This document shows positions 44,554 through 54,813 of a DNA stretch of 64,000 bases, piece by piece (the first letter of the stretch is position 1; each line of letters opens with the position of its first letter). Source of the stretch: Acetomicrobium sp. S15 = DSM 107314 (GTDB lineage Bacteria > Synergistota > Synergistia > Synergistales > Thermosynergistaceae); NCBI RefSeq assembly GCF_016125955.1, contig NZ_JADEVE010000388.1:1-64000 (forward strand), given 5' to 3'. The translations under genes were made by a program, and so were the position numbers. Under the pieces are notes generated by a model. That model did not search any database and was not told where the DNA came from. It was given only the letters and a program-made list of their open reading frames with translations.

Positions 44554-46599
44554 ATGGATGAGGATCGTTTTGTAATACAAGCCCCATGGCCTCCTGCAGG
44601 CGATCAGCCGAAAGCGATTGAGGCCTTGATCGAGGGACTCGACAGGGAAGAGCGATTTCAGACTTTAATGGGGGTAACTGGAAGCGGCAAAACTTTCACA
44701 ATAGCAAATGTCATAGCTGCCATTCAGCGTCCCACCTTAGTAATAGCTCATAATAAGACGCTGGCTGCGCAGCTATACAGCGAATTCAGGGAATTTTTCC
44801 CCCATAACGCTGTCCATTATTTTGTCAGCTACTACGACTATTATCAACCTGAGGCATATGTCCCAGAGCATGACCTTTATATAGAAAAAGATGCCTCCAT
44901 AAATGAGCGCATAGAGAAATTGCGCCTTGCCACGACGAAGTCCTTGCTGGAACGGCGAGATGTCATTGTCGTGGCAAGTGTGTCGTGTATATATGGGTTG
45001 GGCAAGCGCAAGGCTTACGAGGAAGTTGTGATGCGCTTTTCCGCCGGAGAGCGGTGGGGGCGCAGGCGTTTCATGGAAAAACTTTTGGAGAACTACTATG
45101 TGAGAAATGACCTCGTCCTCGAACCCGGAAATTTCAGGGTGCGAGGGGACGTGGTAGAGGTTTATCCGGCTTATAGCGACAGCGCGCTCAGGATAGCCTT
45201 CTTCGACGACGAGATAGAGACGATAGAGGAGTTCGATCCTTTGACCGGAAAGAGGGTCGAAAAGAAGGAAAGGGCGGCCGTATATCCAGCTCAGCACTAC
45301 GTAACCTCGAGCGCTGCCATAGCCGATGCTTTGCTTTTGATAGAAGAAGAACTGAAGCTTCGTGTTGCGCAATTGCAGTCCGAAGGCAAGCTCGTCGAGG
45401 CCCAACGTTTGGAGGCGCGTACCCGATATGACATGGAGATGATGGCCGAGGTTGGCTATTGCTCCGGAATAGAGAACTACTCGCGCTATCTCGACGGAAG
45501 AGCTCCGGGCGAACCGCCTGGGACGCTGCTCGATTTCTTCCCTCACGACTTTCTCATGGTGATAGACGAGTCTCACATCACGGTGCCGCAGATCCAGGGC
45601 ATGTACAACGGCGACAGAGCTCGAAAAGAGACGTTAGTCGCCCACGGATTTCGCCTCCCCTCCTGTCTCGATAACCGGCCCTTGCGATGGGAGGAGTTTA
45701 TGCAGTATATGAGGCAGGTTATCTTCGTCTCCGCCACCCCGGGGGATTGGGAGTTGGAAGTTTCATCGCAAGTGGTTGAACAGATAGTGCGCCCAACAGG
45801 CGTCCTCGACCCCGTTGTGGAGGTCGTGCCGGCCAAGAACCAGGTTGACGACCTCATCGACAGGCTGCGTTCTGTGACCGAAAAGGGAGAGAGAGCGCTG
45901 GTTACGACGCTCACGAAGCGCTCGGCCGAAGATATGGCCGAGTATCTGGCGGACCTCGGCTTCAAAGTGCGATATATCCATTCGGAGCTCGATACGTTTG
46001 AAAGGGCTGAAGCCATAAGAGACCTGCGCATGGGCGAGATAAGCGTATTAGTCGGCGTCAACCTGCTGAGAGAGGGCTTGGACCTGCCTGAGGTAACCTT
46101 AGTGGCCATACTCGATGCCGACAGGGAAGGCTTCTTGCGCTCGGGCCGCTCTCTCATCCAAATGATAGGTCGAGCGGCGCGGAATACGGCGAGCACCGTT
46201 GTCCTCTACGCCGATGAGGAAACGGGTGGTATCCGTCGTGCCGTGGAGGAGACCAGGCGCAGGAGAAAGATCCAAGAGCGATATAACGAAGAACACGGCA
46301 TAGTGCCGGAGACGATAAAAAAGGCGGTAGTATCGTTTCTTCCTGCCGAACTGAACCCTTCAAGCTTTATCGGTAAAAAAGCACCCCCGAGAGAAAGTTT
46401 GGAAGAGATGTCTGTAGCCGAATTGGAGCGCATTATGTGGGAAGCCGTGGAACGGCTCAATTTCGAGGAAGCGGCCAAAGTGCGCGATCTTATAGCTCAA
46501 AAGAGGGGAGGTGACTGGCGGCGTGTCGCAGTGGATCGAAGTGATAGGCGCAAGGCAACACAACCTAAAAGACATCGACGTGCGCATTCCTCGAGATAG
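44554..46599 (+). CDS. uvrB: Excinuclease ABC subunit B
   Basis: A 681-residue nucleotide-excision-repair helicase-like protein. Walker A GVTGSGKT is near residue 40. The beta-hairpin region YYDYYQPEAYVP lies near 92-103, followed by DESHITVPQ, the helicase motif VGVNLLREGLD and QMIGRAAR. A C-terminal UVR motif ends near residue 650 (NFEEAAKVRDLIA). The last about 30 residues are an arginine-rich tail encoded in the part that overlaps uvrA by 77 bases. ATG 44554 follows AGAGGATCG. Confidence 0.96.
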   Translation: MDEDRFVIQAPWPPAGDQPKAIEALIEGLDREERFQTLMGVTGSGKTFTIANVIAAIQRPTLVIAHNKTLAAQLYSEFREFFPHNAVHYFVSYYDYYQPEAYVPEHDLYIEKDASINERIEKLRLATTKSLLERRDVIVVASVSCIYGLGKRKAYEEVVMRFSAGERWGRRRFMEKLLENYYVRNDLVLEPGNFRVRGDVVEVYPAYSDSALRIAFFDDEIETIEEFDPLTGKRVEKKERAAVYPAQHYVTSSAAIADALLLIEEELKLRVAQLQSEGKLVEAQRLEARTRYDMEMMAEVGYCSGIENYSRYLDGRAPGEPPGTLLDFFPHDFLMVIDESHITVPQIQGMYNGDRARKETLVAHGFRLPSCLDNRPLRWEEFMQYMRQVIFVSATPGDWELEVSSQVVEQIVRPTGVLDPVVEVVPAKNQVDDLIDRLRSVTEKGERALVTTLTKRSAEDMAEYLADLGFKVRYIHSELDTFERAEAIRDLRMGEISVLVGVNLLREGLDLPEVTLVAILDADREGFLRSGRSLIQMIGRAARNTASTVVLYADEETGGIRRAVEETRRRRKIQERYNEEHGIVPETIKKAVVSFLPAELNPSSFIGKKAPPRESLEEMSVAELERIMWEAVERLNFEEAAKVRDLIAQKRGGDWRRVAVDRSDRRKATQPKRHRRAHSSR

Positions 46600-49351
46600 G
46601 CTTGTGGTAATAACCGGTCCTTCCGGGTCGGGCAAATCGTCCCTCGCTTTCGACACCATCTATGCCGAAGGACAACGCCGCTATGTAGAGTCCCTTTCTG
46701 CCTACGCTCGCCAATTTCTGGGCGTACAGGATAAACCTGATGTGGACGATATTTCCGGCCTCTCGCCCGCGATATCGATAGAACAGAAGGGCGTCTCTCA
46801 CAATCCTCGTTCCACCGTAGGGACTGTGACCGAGATATACGACTATCTGCGCCTTCTCTTCGGACGGGCAGGTGTGCCGTATTGTCCGAAATGTGGCAGA
46901 CCGGTACGCCGTCACACTCTGGACCAAATAGTGGACCTCATTCTGGATCAATACGAGGGGCATCGCCTTGAGATACTATCTCCCTTGGTCCGCGGGAAAA
47001 AGGGAGAATTTAAAAATCTATTCTTGCAGCTTCGCCAAAAGGGGTTCCTTCGAATTCGCGTCGATGGGGTCGTCTACTGGCTTGAAGATGAAATTCCCTT
47101 GGATAAAAACCAGAGGCATTCTATCGAGGTGGTAATTGACAGGCTGCAGGTGCAGAAGGAGAAGAGAGATCGGTTAAGCGAAGGCGTGGAATCCGCCTTG
47201 AGAGAGAGTGAAGGTTTTATCCTTTTATTGATAGATGGTGAAAGAGAGGAACTTCTGACGGAGAATTACGTCTGCCCGAGCTGTTCCATATCGCTGCCGG
47301 AGGTGGAGCCTCGCCTGTTTTCCTTCAATAGTCCCTATGGAGCTTGTCCGTCTTGCTCCGGTCTCGGCAGTTATCAGTACTTTTCAGCCGACTTAGCTGT
47401 CGATCCCGAGCGTTCGGTCCTCGAAGGGGCACTCCTTCCGTGGAAGACGAGCCACTATATGCTGCGCAGGTTGGAAGCGCTCGCAAGATATAAGGGCTGG
47501 AATTTGAACCCTCCTTTTCGCGAACTTCCCAAAGAAGTGCAGGACGCGATCCTGAACGGCACCCCGGACCGCTTGCCGATGACGTACAGGGAAAGAGGAG
47601 AGGAGTATTCGTATATAGGGCGGTACGAAGGGTTACTGCCATGGCTTGAGCGCCGCTTTAACGAGACGGAATCGGACGCGATACGCGACGAACTGGCCAC
47701 CTATCGTGCCGAAGACGTGTGCGAGACATGCAAGGGATTGCGCCTGCGCCAAGAGGCGCTCTCTGTGCGGATAGGCGATTACACCATCGGAGATTGGGTC
47801 TCTATGCCGGTTCAGGCGCTCTTGGGCCATCTTGAGAGGGTGAAATTTCCCTCGTCGGATTGGTTGATCGCGGAGCAAGTGGTAAAAGAGGTCAAAAAGC
47901 GCCTTTCCTTTATGGTCGATGTGGGAGTAGGCTACCTCACTCTTTCGCGAAGGGCCGATACGCTTAGCGGCGGCGAAAGTCAGCGCATCAGATTGGCTAC
48001 GCAAATAGGCTCTAAGCTCTCTGGTGTGTTGTATGTGCTCGATGAGCCGACCATAGGCCTCCACCCTCGAGATACGGGCCGGCTCCTCAATACGCTGCGT
48101 TCCATCCGCGACCTGGGCAATACTGTCATCGTCGTCGAGCACGACAGAGACGTCATGACGGCTGCCGACTTCCTCGTGGAGATGGGCCCTGGAGCTGGCG
48201 AAATGGGGGGCAGGATCACGGCAGTCGGCACGCCTGAGGAGGTAATGGAAAGTGTCCGTTCTTTGAGCGGGCCATACCTGACGGGCGAGAGCTCCGGAGT
48301 GGTGAAACCCCCTCATGGTGTACGAAAGCCTTCGGGATGGCTAAAGGTTTTAGACGCATCGGAGCACAACCTAAAGCATGTAGATCTGTCTATACCATTA
48401 GGCGTCTTTGCCTGCATAAGCGGCGTTTCTGGATCGGGAAAGAGCACGCTCATGTACGATGTGCTTTACAGGGGGCTCAGACGTAAGCTCGACAGGAACT
48501 TCAGAGAAAGGGCGGGGGCGCATCGCGATATCGTGGGTTTCGAAGGCATCAAGAAGGTAGTCCTCGTCGATCAAAGTCCCATCGGCAGAACTCCTCGGTC
48601 CAATCCGGCCACCTACACCGGAGTCTTTACCCCCATAAGGGAGTTTTTTGCCCAGCTCCCCGAAGCCAAGCTTCGGGGGTACGGTCCGGGGCGCTTCAGC
48701 TTCAACGTCAAAGGAGGGCGATGCGAGGCCTGTCGCGGAGAGGGGAAGATGCGCGTTTCCATGCTCTTCATGCCCGACGTGTATGTGACCTGCGAGGTCT
48801 GCGGCGGCAAGCGCTATAACAAAGAGACGCTCGAGGTGCGTTATAAGGGTTTGAGCATTGCGGATGTGCTTGAGCTCACAGTAGATGAGGCCCTTGAGTT
48901 ATTCAAAGACATACCGAGCATCGCATCCAAGATGAAAGTGATTCAAGAAGCCGGTTTAGGATATATTCGCCTCGGTCAGCCAGCTACTACGTTGAGCGGC
49001 GGCGAGGCACAGAGGGTAAAGCTTTCATACGAACTCAGCAAGCGCTTCACCGGTTCAATTTTATATCTTTTGGATGAACCGACGACGGGACTGCATTACC
49101 TGGATGTCAAAAAACTCCTCATCCTTCTCCATAAGCTCGTAGATCAGGGCAACTCGCTGCTCGTCATAGAACACAATTTGGATGTCCTGGCCTCGTCGGA
49201 TTACGTCATAGACCTGGGACCAGAAGGTGGAGACGAAGGAGGATATGTAGTTGCAGAGGGAACCCCAGAGGAAGTCGCTTCCGGCGGAGTGGGGTATACG
49301 GCAGAGCACCTGGCGCGCTTCTTTGGACAGTTGAAGGTGGCTGTCTCTTGA
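46523..49351 (+). CDS. uvrA: Excinuclease ABC subunit A
   Basis: A 942-residue tandem ABC ATPase that finds DNA damage. The first Walker A GPSGSGKSS is near residue 31. The first zinc module has CPSC pairs around residue 250-280, and the signature is LSGGESQRIRLA. The second half has Walker A GVSGSGKST, the second zinc finger with GGRCEACRGEG and CEVCGG, and LSGGEAQRVKL. GTG 46523 is eleven bases behind GGAGG; a GTG at 46511 overlaps that site. It begins inside uvrB. Confidence 0.97.
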   Translation: MSQWIEVIGARQHNLKDIDVRIPRDRLVVITGPSGSGKSSLAFDTIYAEGQRRYVESLSAYARQFLGVQDKPDVDDISGLSPAISIEQKGVSHNPRSTVGTVTEIYDYLRLLFGRAGVPYCPKCGRPVRRHTLDQIVDLILDQYEGHRLEILSPLVRGKKGEFKNLFLQLRQKGFLRIRVDGVVYWLEDEIPLDKNQRHSIEVVIDRLQVQKEKRDRLSEGVESALRESEGFILLLIDGEREELLTENYVCPSCSISLPEVEPRLFSFNSPYGACPSCSGLGSYQYFSADLAVDPERSVLEGALLPWKTSHYMLRRLEALARYKGWNLNPPFRELPKEVQDAILNGTPDRLPMTYRERGEEYSYIGRYEGLLPWLERRFNETESDAIRDELATYRAEDVCETCKGLRLRQEALSVRIGDYTIGDWVSMPVQALLGHLERVKFPSSDWLIAEQVVKEVKKRLSFMVDVGVGYLTLSRRADTLSGGESQRIRLATQIGSKLSGVLYVLDEPTIGLHPRDTGRLLNTLRSIRDLGNTVIVVEHDRDVMTAADFLVEMGPGAGEMGGRITAVGTPEEVMESVRSLSGPYLTGESSGVVKPPHGVRKPSGWLKVLDASEHNLKHVDLSIPLGVFACISGVSGSGKSTLMYDVLYRGLRRKLDRNFRERAGAHRDIVGFEGIKKVVLVDQSPIGRTPRSNPATYTGVFTPIREFFAQLPEAKLRGYGPGRFSFNVKGGRCEACRGEGKMRVSMLFMPDVYVTCEVCGGKRYNKETLEVRYKGLSIADVLELTVDEALELFKDIPSIASKMKVIQEAGLGYIRLGQPATTLSGGEAQRVKLSYELSKRFTGSILYLLDEPTTGLHYLDVKKLLILLHKLVDQGNSLLVIEHNLDVLASSDYVIDLGPEGGDEGGYVVAEGTPEEVASGGVGYTAEHLARFFGQLKVAVS

Positions 49352-50106
49352 GAAAACCCTTCGAAGTCGGAGATCTCTGTTTCGGTCGTCATCCCGTTTT
49401 GGATCTATTGAGGGCCGACCCCAAGCGTTGCCTTAAGTTATATCTGTCTCGCTCGGCAGAGGAGCCCTTCCGCCGGCGCGTCATCGCTATGGCCAAAGGC
49501 GGGGGAATACCCGTGCAGTATGTAGAGATGTCCTTTCTTGACCGCTTAGCGCCCCTGTCAGTCCATCAAGGCGTGGTCGCACGGGTGGCGCCGGTCACAC
49601 TTCTTGACTTCTGGGAATTCGTGGAGGACATTCCGCCTTCGCCCGAACCATTGCTCGTCGTCTTGTTGGATCACGTGAAAGACCCACAAAATTTGGGGGC
49701 CATCGTAAGGACGGCGGAAGCTTGTGGCGCTGCCGGCCTCCTGCTTCCTAAGCGCAGGGCCGCTCTTCCCACGGGGAGTGTAGTCAAGGCGAGCGCGGGT
49801 GCCGTCTTTCGCGTGCCTATCGTGTCCATTGTTAACGTCGCCAGAGCGATAGGCGATTTGCAGGAGCTTGGGTTCTTTAGCGTCGGGCTCGACGCTGCGG
49901 GGGAAAGATCTCTCTTTGCCGGGTCTCTGCCCGAGAGGTTGCTTTTGGTTATCGGGGAAGAATCGGGCCTTAGTAGGCTTGCGAAAGAGCACTGTGATGA
50001 AATTAGGAAGATTCCTATGCGCGGGAAGGGCGAATCTCTCAATGTCTCCGTCGCGGCTTCCATAGGTATGTATGAATGGTTTCGAGCCAGAGAAAGCACC
50101 TCCTGA
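49348..50106 (+). CDS. rlmB: 23S rRNA 2'-O-methyltransferase, SpoU/TrmH family (RlmB-like)
   Basis: A 252-residue SPOUT methyltransferase. The N-terminal substrate-binding domain begins FGRHPVLDLLRADP. The knot domain holds LLDHVKDPQNLGAIVRTAEACGA (motif 1, near 105-128), VIGEESGLSR (motif 2) and IPMRGKGESLNVSVAASIGMYE (motif 3). This matches RlmB (2'-O-methyl-G2251) or close relatives. The TTG start overlaps the uvrA stop (TTGA). Confidence 0.9.
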   Translation: MRKPFEVGDLCFGRHPVLDLLRADPKRCLKLYLSRSAEEPFRRRVIAMAKGGGIPVQYVEMSFLDRLAPLSVHQGVVARVAPVTLLDFWEFVEDIPPSPEPLLVVLLDHVKDPQNLGAIVRTAEACGAAGLLLPKRRAALPTGSVVKASAGAVFRVPIVSIVNVARAIGDLQELGFFSVGLDAAGERSLFAGSLPERLLLVIGEESGLSRLAKEHCDEIRKIPMRGKGESLNVSVAASIGMYEWFRARESTS

Positions 50107-50151
50107 TTATATCATGATATAATATTAACATCTAAGACAAGAGGAGGGACG

Positions 50152-51189
50152 GTGCACTCCTTGAAGAGATGGATCGTCGCGTTGATATGGCTATCTTGCC
50201 TGGCATATTTTGCAGATATGGCATTTTTCTTCCCGCATCGATGGCAGGAAAGTCTTGTCTACGGCAGCGGGCCTGAGATAGACGTGTTCTTGAGGCCTCA
50301 AATGACGGCGGCGGACTTCGCAAGAGAGGCCAAGAGATGTGGAATAGTAGACGACGCCGGCTCTCTTGCCCGTTGGCTCGCGCGCCTCGATGTAGACAGA
50401 CGCCTGACGCCGGGGCTTTATCGTTTGCGGCGCGGTACTCCTTGGGAAGTAGCTCACGAGATAGCCGAAGCTGAGCCTGAACTTTTAAATATAGTCATAG
50501 TGCCGGGAGAAGACCCCGAGAGGTTTTTGCAGAGATTAAAAAAGATCTGCCCTTTTTCAGATCCAGAAGGGAAAATGCGAGAGGCGTTGCTTCGGAATGA
50601 AAACTTCCCGCCTCCTCTTCAGCCGTTTCTGCGTCAAGATTGGCGTAACAGGATGGCCTTTCTTGCCCCGGAGACGTACAAAGTGACCCCGTCACCTGAG
50701 GGTCTCGAAGAGTTGGTAAAAGAGGCATCTTCTGCCTGGTGGGAGAGCGTATCTGAGCGCGTTCGTGATAAACTGGATCAGCTTTCTGACATTGCCGTAT
50801 TGGCCTCCATCGTAGAGAGGGAAAGCGCTCGCTCCGAAGAGAGAAGGAGAATAGCGGGAGTTTTTATGAATCGCCTCAAAGCCGGCATGCCGCTGCAATC
50901 GTGCGCTACAGTGATATTTGCGTGGCGTCTCAATGGCGAGTCGAAGACTACGCTCACCCATGACGACCTGCGGTTCAGCTCTCCCTATAACACATACCTT
51001 CATCAAGGTCTTCCTCCCGGCATCATCGCCGTTCCCTCGATAGATTCGTGGAGCGCGGCGTTGGAGCCGGAGGAGCATTCGTATTATTATTTTGTGCTAA
51101 AAAGCGATGGGGGACACCATTTCTCTCGGACTTATCAGGAACATTTGAAGGCTCAAAAAGAGGAAAGAAGAACTCAATCTAATAAATGA
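50152..51189 (+). CDS. mltG: Endolytic transglycosylase MltG (YceG)
   Basis: A 345-residue membrane-anchored enzyme. One N-terminal membrane segment (about residues 7-27) is followed by a LysM-like region and then the YceG domain. It has VIVPGEDPERFLQRL, LAPETYKV, LASIVERESARSEERRRIAGVFMNRL with the catalytic glutamate near 221, and SPYNTYLHQGLPPGIIAVPS. It cuts new glycan strands to set their length. A TATAAT at 50118-50123 lies in the short gap after rlmB. The stop overlaps tldD. Confidence 0.94.
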   Translation: MHSLKRWIVALIWLSCLAYFADMAFFFPHRWQESLVYGSGPEIDVFLRPQMTAADFAREAKRCGIVDDAGSLARWLARLDVDRRLTPGLYRLRRGTPWEVAHEIAEAEPELLNIVIVPGEDPERFLQRLKKICPFSDPEGKMREALLRNENFPPPLQPFLRQDWRNRMAFLAPETYKVTPSPEGLEELVKEASSAWWESVSERVRDKLDQLSDIAVLASIVERESARSEERRRIAGVFMNRLKAGMPLQSCATVIFAWRLNGESKTTLTHDDLRFSSPYNTYLHQGLPPGIIAVPSIDSWSAALEPEEHSYYYFVLKSDGGHHFSRTYQEHLKAQKEERRTQSNK

Positions 51190-52598
51190 GTGGCATTATT
51201 GATGGGGTGGTCGATTTGAACCGAGAAGAAAAGATAATATCGTCACTGGTTGATCTGTGCGGAAGGGAAGAAGTCAATTATTCCGATATATTCCTTCAAG
51301 CCTCTTGCGGTCACTCGGCCAGCTTTGAAAACGGCTCGTTGGAAGAGCTCAGCTCGGGCATAACATGGGGATGCGGAGCGAGATGCGTTTCTGGCGATCA
51401 CGTTATCCTGTCGCATTATCCTTCAGTGGCGGGCAATGATGTCCATAGGTGCCTTGCAGACGCGGCGTCGAGATGGCATCTCTCTCTACCTCAGCTCGAT
51501 TTGGGCGACGCTCCGCTCTTGGAGCTATCAGATACAGAAAGAGGCCTTTCCTTGGGCAGTCTTGACTTCCTTTACGACGTAGATCGCCGCGTGCGGGGGG
51601 CTAGCGCACTCATAAGACAGGTCACCTTGAGATATCGTGCTTCTTTTGCGAGGGTTGCCATCTTTAGAGGTGACGGAATTATGAGGCTTGACAAGCGTTG
51701 GCGCACCCTTTTTGCTGCAGATGTGGTGACAGAGAAGGAAGGCATTCTTCAGAGAGGATATGAGGTGAAAGCTTCGAGTGAGCCGATTGACCAGTTTTGG
51801 TCACATTTGGACCCCCTTGCTGTAGCGATGACGGCGGCGCAGCGGGCTCTGCTCATGTTAGAGGCCTCCCCTTGCCCTGCAGGTCGCATGCCAGTGATTT
51901 TGGCCGGAGAAGCCGGCGGGACCATGGTGCATGAGGCATGCGGTCACGGATTGGAGGCCGATTCTGTGCAGAAAGATTATTCGATTTATCGCGATCGTCT
52001 CGGCGCGGCGGTAGCCAGTCCGCTCGTGACGCTGGTCGATGACGCCACTTTGAAGGGGGCCTTCGGCTCCTACGGAGTGGACGACGAAGGCACGCCGGCC
52101 GAAAGGAGCGTCCTTGTGGAGAACGGCGTGCTTAAGTGTTATCTTACGGATATCTTATCAGCCAAGAAAGGCGATTTACCTTTGACGGGAAACGGCCGCA
52201 GGGAGTCTTACAGCCATGTGCCTATTCCGAGGATGAGCAACACCTTTATTCTTCCGGGCAAATGTAGTTTTAGCGAAATCGTCGATCAGGTGAGGCATGG
52301 CCTTCTCGTTAAGAGGATGGGGGGAGGAGAGGTCAATCCTACGTCTGGAGACTTCGTCTTCCACGTAGCCGAGGGCTACCTGATCGAAGATGGCTCGCTC
52401 TCTCCGGTTCGCGGCGCCATTTTGGCAGGCAATGGGCCACAAGCCTTGAAAGACGTCTTGGCCGTCGGAGATGATCTTCATTTCGAGCCGGGCATCTGTG
52501 GCAAGTTGGGCCAGGGCGTGCCGGTGACGGACGGTCAACCTACTTTATTGATAAAAGAGCTTACGGTGGGAGGAAGCGATACGGATTATGGCTTCTAA
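51186..52598 (+). CDS. tldD: TldD metalloprotease catalytic subunit
   Basis: A 470-residue TldD-family protein. HEACGHGLEAD near residue 255 gives the HExxxH zinc motif. GSYGVDDEGTPAERSVLVENGVLKCYLTD and the late MGGGEVNPTSGDFVF match the family. It is expected to pair with the TldE/PmbA subunit encoded at 14438, which lacks the zinc motif. The heterodimer digests small peptides inside a chamber. ATG 51186 overlaps the mltG stop, and its own stop overlaps ftsK by 11 bases. Confidence 0.92.
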   Translation: MSGIIDGVVDLNREEKIISSLVDLCGREEVNYSDIFLQASCGHSASFENGSLEELSSGITWGCGARCVSGDHVILSHYPSVAGNDVHRCLADAASRWHLSLPQLDLGDAPLLELSDTERGLSLGSLDFLYDVDRRVRGASALIRQVTLRYRASFARVAIFRGDGIMRLDKRWRTLFAADVVTEKEGILQRGYEVKASSEPIDQFWSHLDPLAVAMTAAQRALLMLEASPCPAGRMPVILAGEAGGTMVHEACGHGLEADSVQKDYSIYRDRLGAAVASPLVTLVDDATLKGAFGSYGVDDEGTPAERSVLVENGVLKCYLTDILSAKKGDLPLTGNGRRESYSHVPIPRMSNTFILPGKCSFSEIVDQVRHGLLVKRMGGGEVNPTSGDFVFHVAEGYLIEDGSLSPVRGAILAGNGPQALKDVLAVGDDLHFEPGICGKLGQGVPVTDGQPTLLIKELTVGGSDTDYGF

Positions 52599-54813
52599 GA
52601 GGAGGAGCCGCTCTGCCGCTCCTGAAGCAGCTAAAGATAGCTCTTCTAAGGAGAGGAAACTCTTTCGCTTGATAGATTGTGCGTTTTTTTTCGTCTTGCT
52701 CGTTGACGTCTACGCGCTGGCTTCGATCTTCACCGGTTGGACCGGCGCATGGGGGCGGTATGTTTCAAACTGGCTGTTGAGCAGCTTCGGGGGAGCCTCG
52801 CTGCTGCTTTTGCTATATGTGGCATATCTTTCAACTGCTTACCTGTTAGATAGGCGCGTGCGCAACCTTCGACGGCAAACGTTAGGAACGCTGGTATTCT
52901 ACCTGACGGCATCTTTGATGTTGGGAATGTTAGAGGCAAATTCTTTTAGCGTTTCGCGATTGCTGAGCCCAGGCGAGGTAGGCCTGTCCTTAACCTCATT
53001 CCTTTACAAAAACATAGGGCCTTTGGGATTGACTCTGACAGGCTTGTGCGGAGCCACGTTTGCCCTCGTTTTGTATGGCCGCGCCTCTATTGGGTCATAT
53101 TTTGAGCGGGTCGTGGGCGCAGTTCGTAACCTAATGCCGAAGAGGAAAAGAGAGGAGAAAAAAGAGGACCTGACCATTGAAAAAAGAGAGAGGGAGGTAA
53201 GCCTCGCAGAAGAGCCGCAGCTATCTCGTGTGAGTTCTAAAGAGAGCAAGGTCACGTCATCATACGTTGCGGCAATGGTGGAAGAAGAGCCCTTCGAGGA
53301 AGAAGAGCCCTTCGAGGAAGAAGACGGCTTTGTGCTCCCTCCAGAAGTGGAGCCTGGGCGTTTCCCTCCTCCTGTGGATATCTTGGGGGTGGCTCCCGAG
53401 TACGATAGCAGCGGCGATGAGGAGATAGTTGCGAAGCAGGGGGAACGCATAGTCGAGACGTTGAAGGAATTTGACATCGATGCTGAGCTTGCCGAAACCG
53501 TCTTCGGCCCTACCGTAGTGCAGTTCAGGCTTCAACTTGCGCCGGGGATAAAAGTGAGCAGGGTGGCAGCCTTGAGCAATGATTTGGCCGTGGCGCTCGC
53601 CGTTCCCAGCCTGCGCGTAGAGGCGCCTATCCCCGGCAAACCCTATATAGGCGTGGAGGTTCCGAACCCGCACCGTCGCTATGTCCACCTGAGCCAGGTT
53701 ATAGGGAGCGAATCCTTTCAGGGAACACCCGTCGAATTGCCTCTTCCCATGGGGGTGAGCGTCGAAGGGTTGCCCCTTGTGATAGGGCTGGAAGGGTTGC
53801 CCCACCTGTTGGTGGCGGGCACGACCGGGTCGGGTAAAAGCGTTTTCATATCATCGTGTATAATCGGATTGTGCTTCAAGTGTAGGCCCGATGAACTTAA
53901 GCTGCTCTTGGTGGATCCCAAGAGGGTCGAGATGAATTTATACGAACGCCTACCGCATACACTCACGCCCCCCATATGCGATGTGAAGACGGCGGTGCAT
54001 GCGCTGGCTTGGGCCATCAGAGAGATGGAGCGACGCTATGAGTTATTTGCACGGGCGAGGGTCAGAAATGTGATAGGCTATAACGAACACGTCCTGCCCA
54101 AAGACCGCTTGCCTTACATTGTGATAATCATAGACGAGCTGGCCGATCTCATGATGACGTCACCCAAGGAAGTGGAGGATTATATCTGTAGGCTTGCTCA
54201 AATGGCCAGAGCAACCGGTATCCATCTCATCCTCGCAACGCAAAGGCCATCGGTGAACGTGATAACTGGCTTGATCAAGGCCAACATCCCTGCTCGAGCG
54301 GCCTTTACGCTCCCTTCGCAGGTCGATTCGAGGACTATTATAGATGTGGCTGGTGCCGAAAAACTCCTCGGCAAAGGAGACATGCTCTTCGTTACGACTC
54401 GGTTTCCCAAGCCGGTGCGCGTTCAGGCTCCGTGGATCGACGAGGATGCGATAGGTCGATTCATTCAATATATGGTGAGCATCTTTGGCGAACCGGAGCA
54501 CATAGATCTCGAAGAGCAAGGTGCAAGCAGGGAGGTCAGATCTTCATGTCTTGACGATCCGCTCCTCGAGAAGGCTGTGCGAATAACCTTGGAGACCGGC
54601 ATAGCTTCGGCTAGCAGGCTTCAACGTCAACTCAGGGTAGGCTTTACGAGGGCGGCCAGGTTGGTAGACGCGATGGAAGAGCTCGGCATAGTGGGGGCAC
54701 AAGATGGATCCAAACCGAGGGAAATCCTCGTAGACGAGGAGAGAGCTGCGGCTATCCTGGAAGATGCTTTGAGGGGAGATAAGGGTGAAGAGGTTTTCTA
54801 TTCCCGGGATTGA
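52588..54813 (+). CDS. ftsK: DNA translocase FtsK/SpoIIIE
   Basis: A 741-residue translocase. Four membrane segments lie in the first about 170 residues. An acidic linker follows with a duplicated EEEPFE stretch near 233-245. The alpha/beta motor has HLLVAGTTGSGKSVF near 407-421 (Walker A) and IVIIIDELADLMM near 511-523 (Walker B), then QMARATGIHLILATQRP. A C-terminal winged-helix gamma domain at about 665-730 reads polarity sequences on DNA. It moves chromosome ends at division. Shorter than E. coli FtsK because the linker is short. Confidence 0.96.
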   Translation: MASKRRSRSAAPEAAKDSSSKERKLFRLIDCAFFFVLLVDVYALASIFTGWTGAWGRYVSNWLLSSFGGASLLLLLYVAYLSTAYLLDRRVRNLRRQTLGTLVFYLTASLMLGMLEANSFSVSRLLSPGEVGLSLTSFLYKNIGPLGLTLTGLCGATFALVLYGRASIGSYFERVVGAVRNLMPKRKREEKKEDLTIEKREREVSLAEEPQLSRVSSKESKVTSSYVAAMVEEEPFEEEEPFEEEDGFVLPPEVEPGRFPPPVDILGVAPEYDSSGDEEIVAKQGERIVETLKEFDIDAELAETVFGPTVVQFRLQLAPGIKVSRVAALSNDLAVALAVPSLRVEAPIPGKPYIGVEVPNPHRRYVHLSQVIGSESFQGTPVELPLPMGVSVEGLPLVIGLEGLPHLLVAGTTGSGKSVFISSCIIGLCFKCRPDELKLLLVDPKRVEMNLYERLPHTLTPPICDVKTAVHALAWAIREMERRYELFARARVRNVIGYNEHVLPKDRLPYIVIIIDELADLMMTSPKEVEDYICRLAQMARATGIHLILATQRPSVNVITGLIKANIPARAAFTLPSQVDSRTIIDVAGAEKLLGKGDMLFVTTRFPKPVRVQAPWIDEDAIGRFIQYMVSIFGEPEHIDLEEQGASREVRSSCLDDPLLEKAVRITLETGIASASRLQRQLRVGFTRAARLVDAMEELGIVGAQDGSKPREILVDEERAAAILEDALRGDKGEEVFYSRD
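53284..53319 (+). repeat. Perfect 18-bp tandem duplication in the ftsK linker
   Basis: The unit GAAGAGCCCTTCGAGGAA occurs twice back to back (53284-53301 and 53302-53319). It keeps the frame and lengthens the acidic linker by six residues. Confidence 0.95.
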
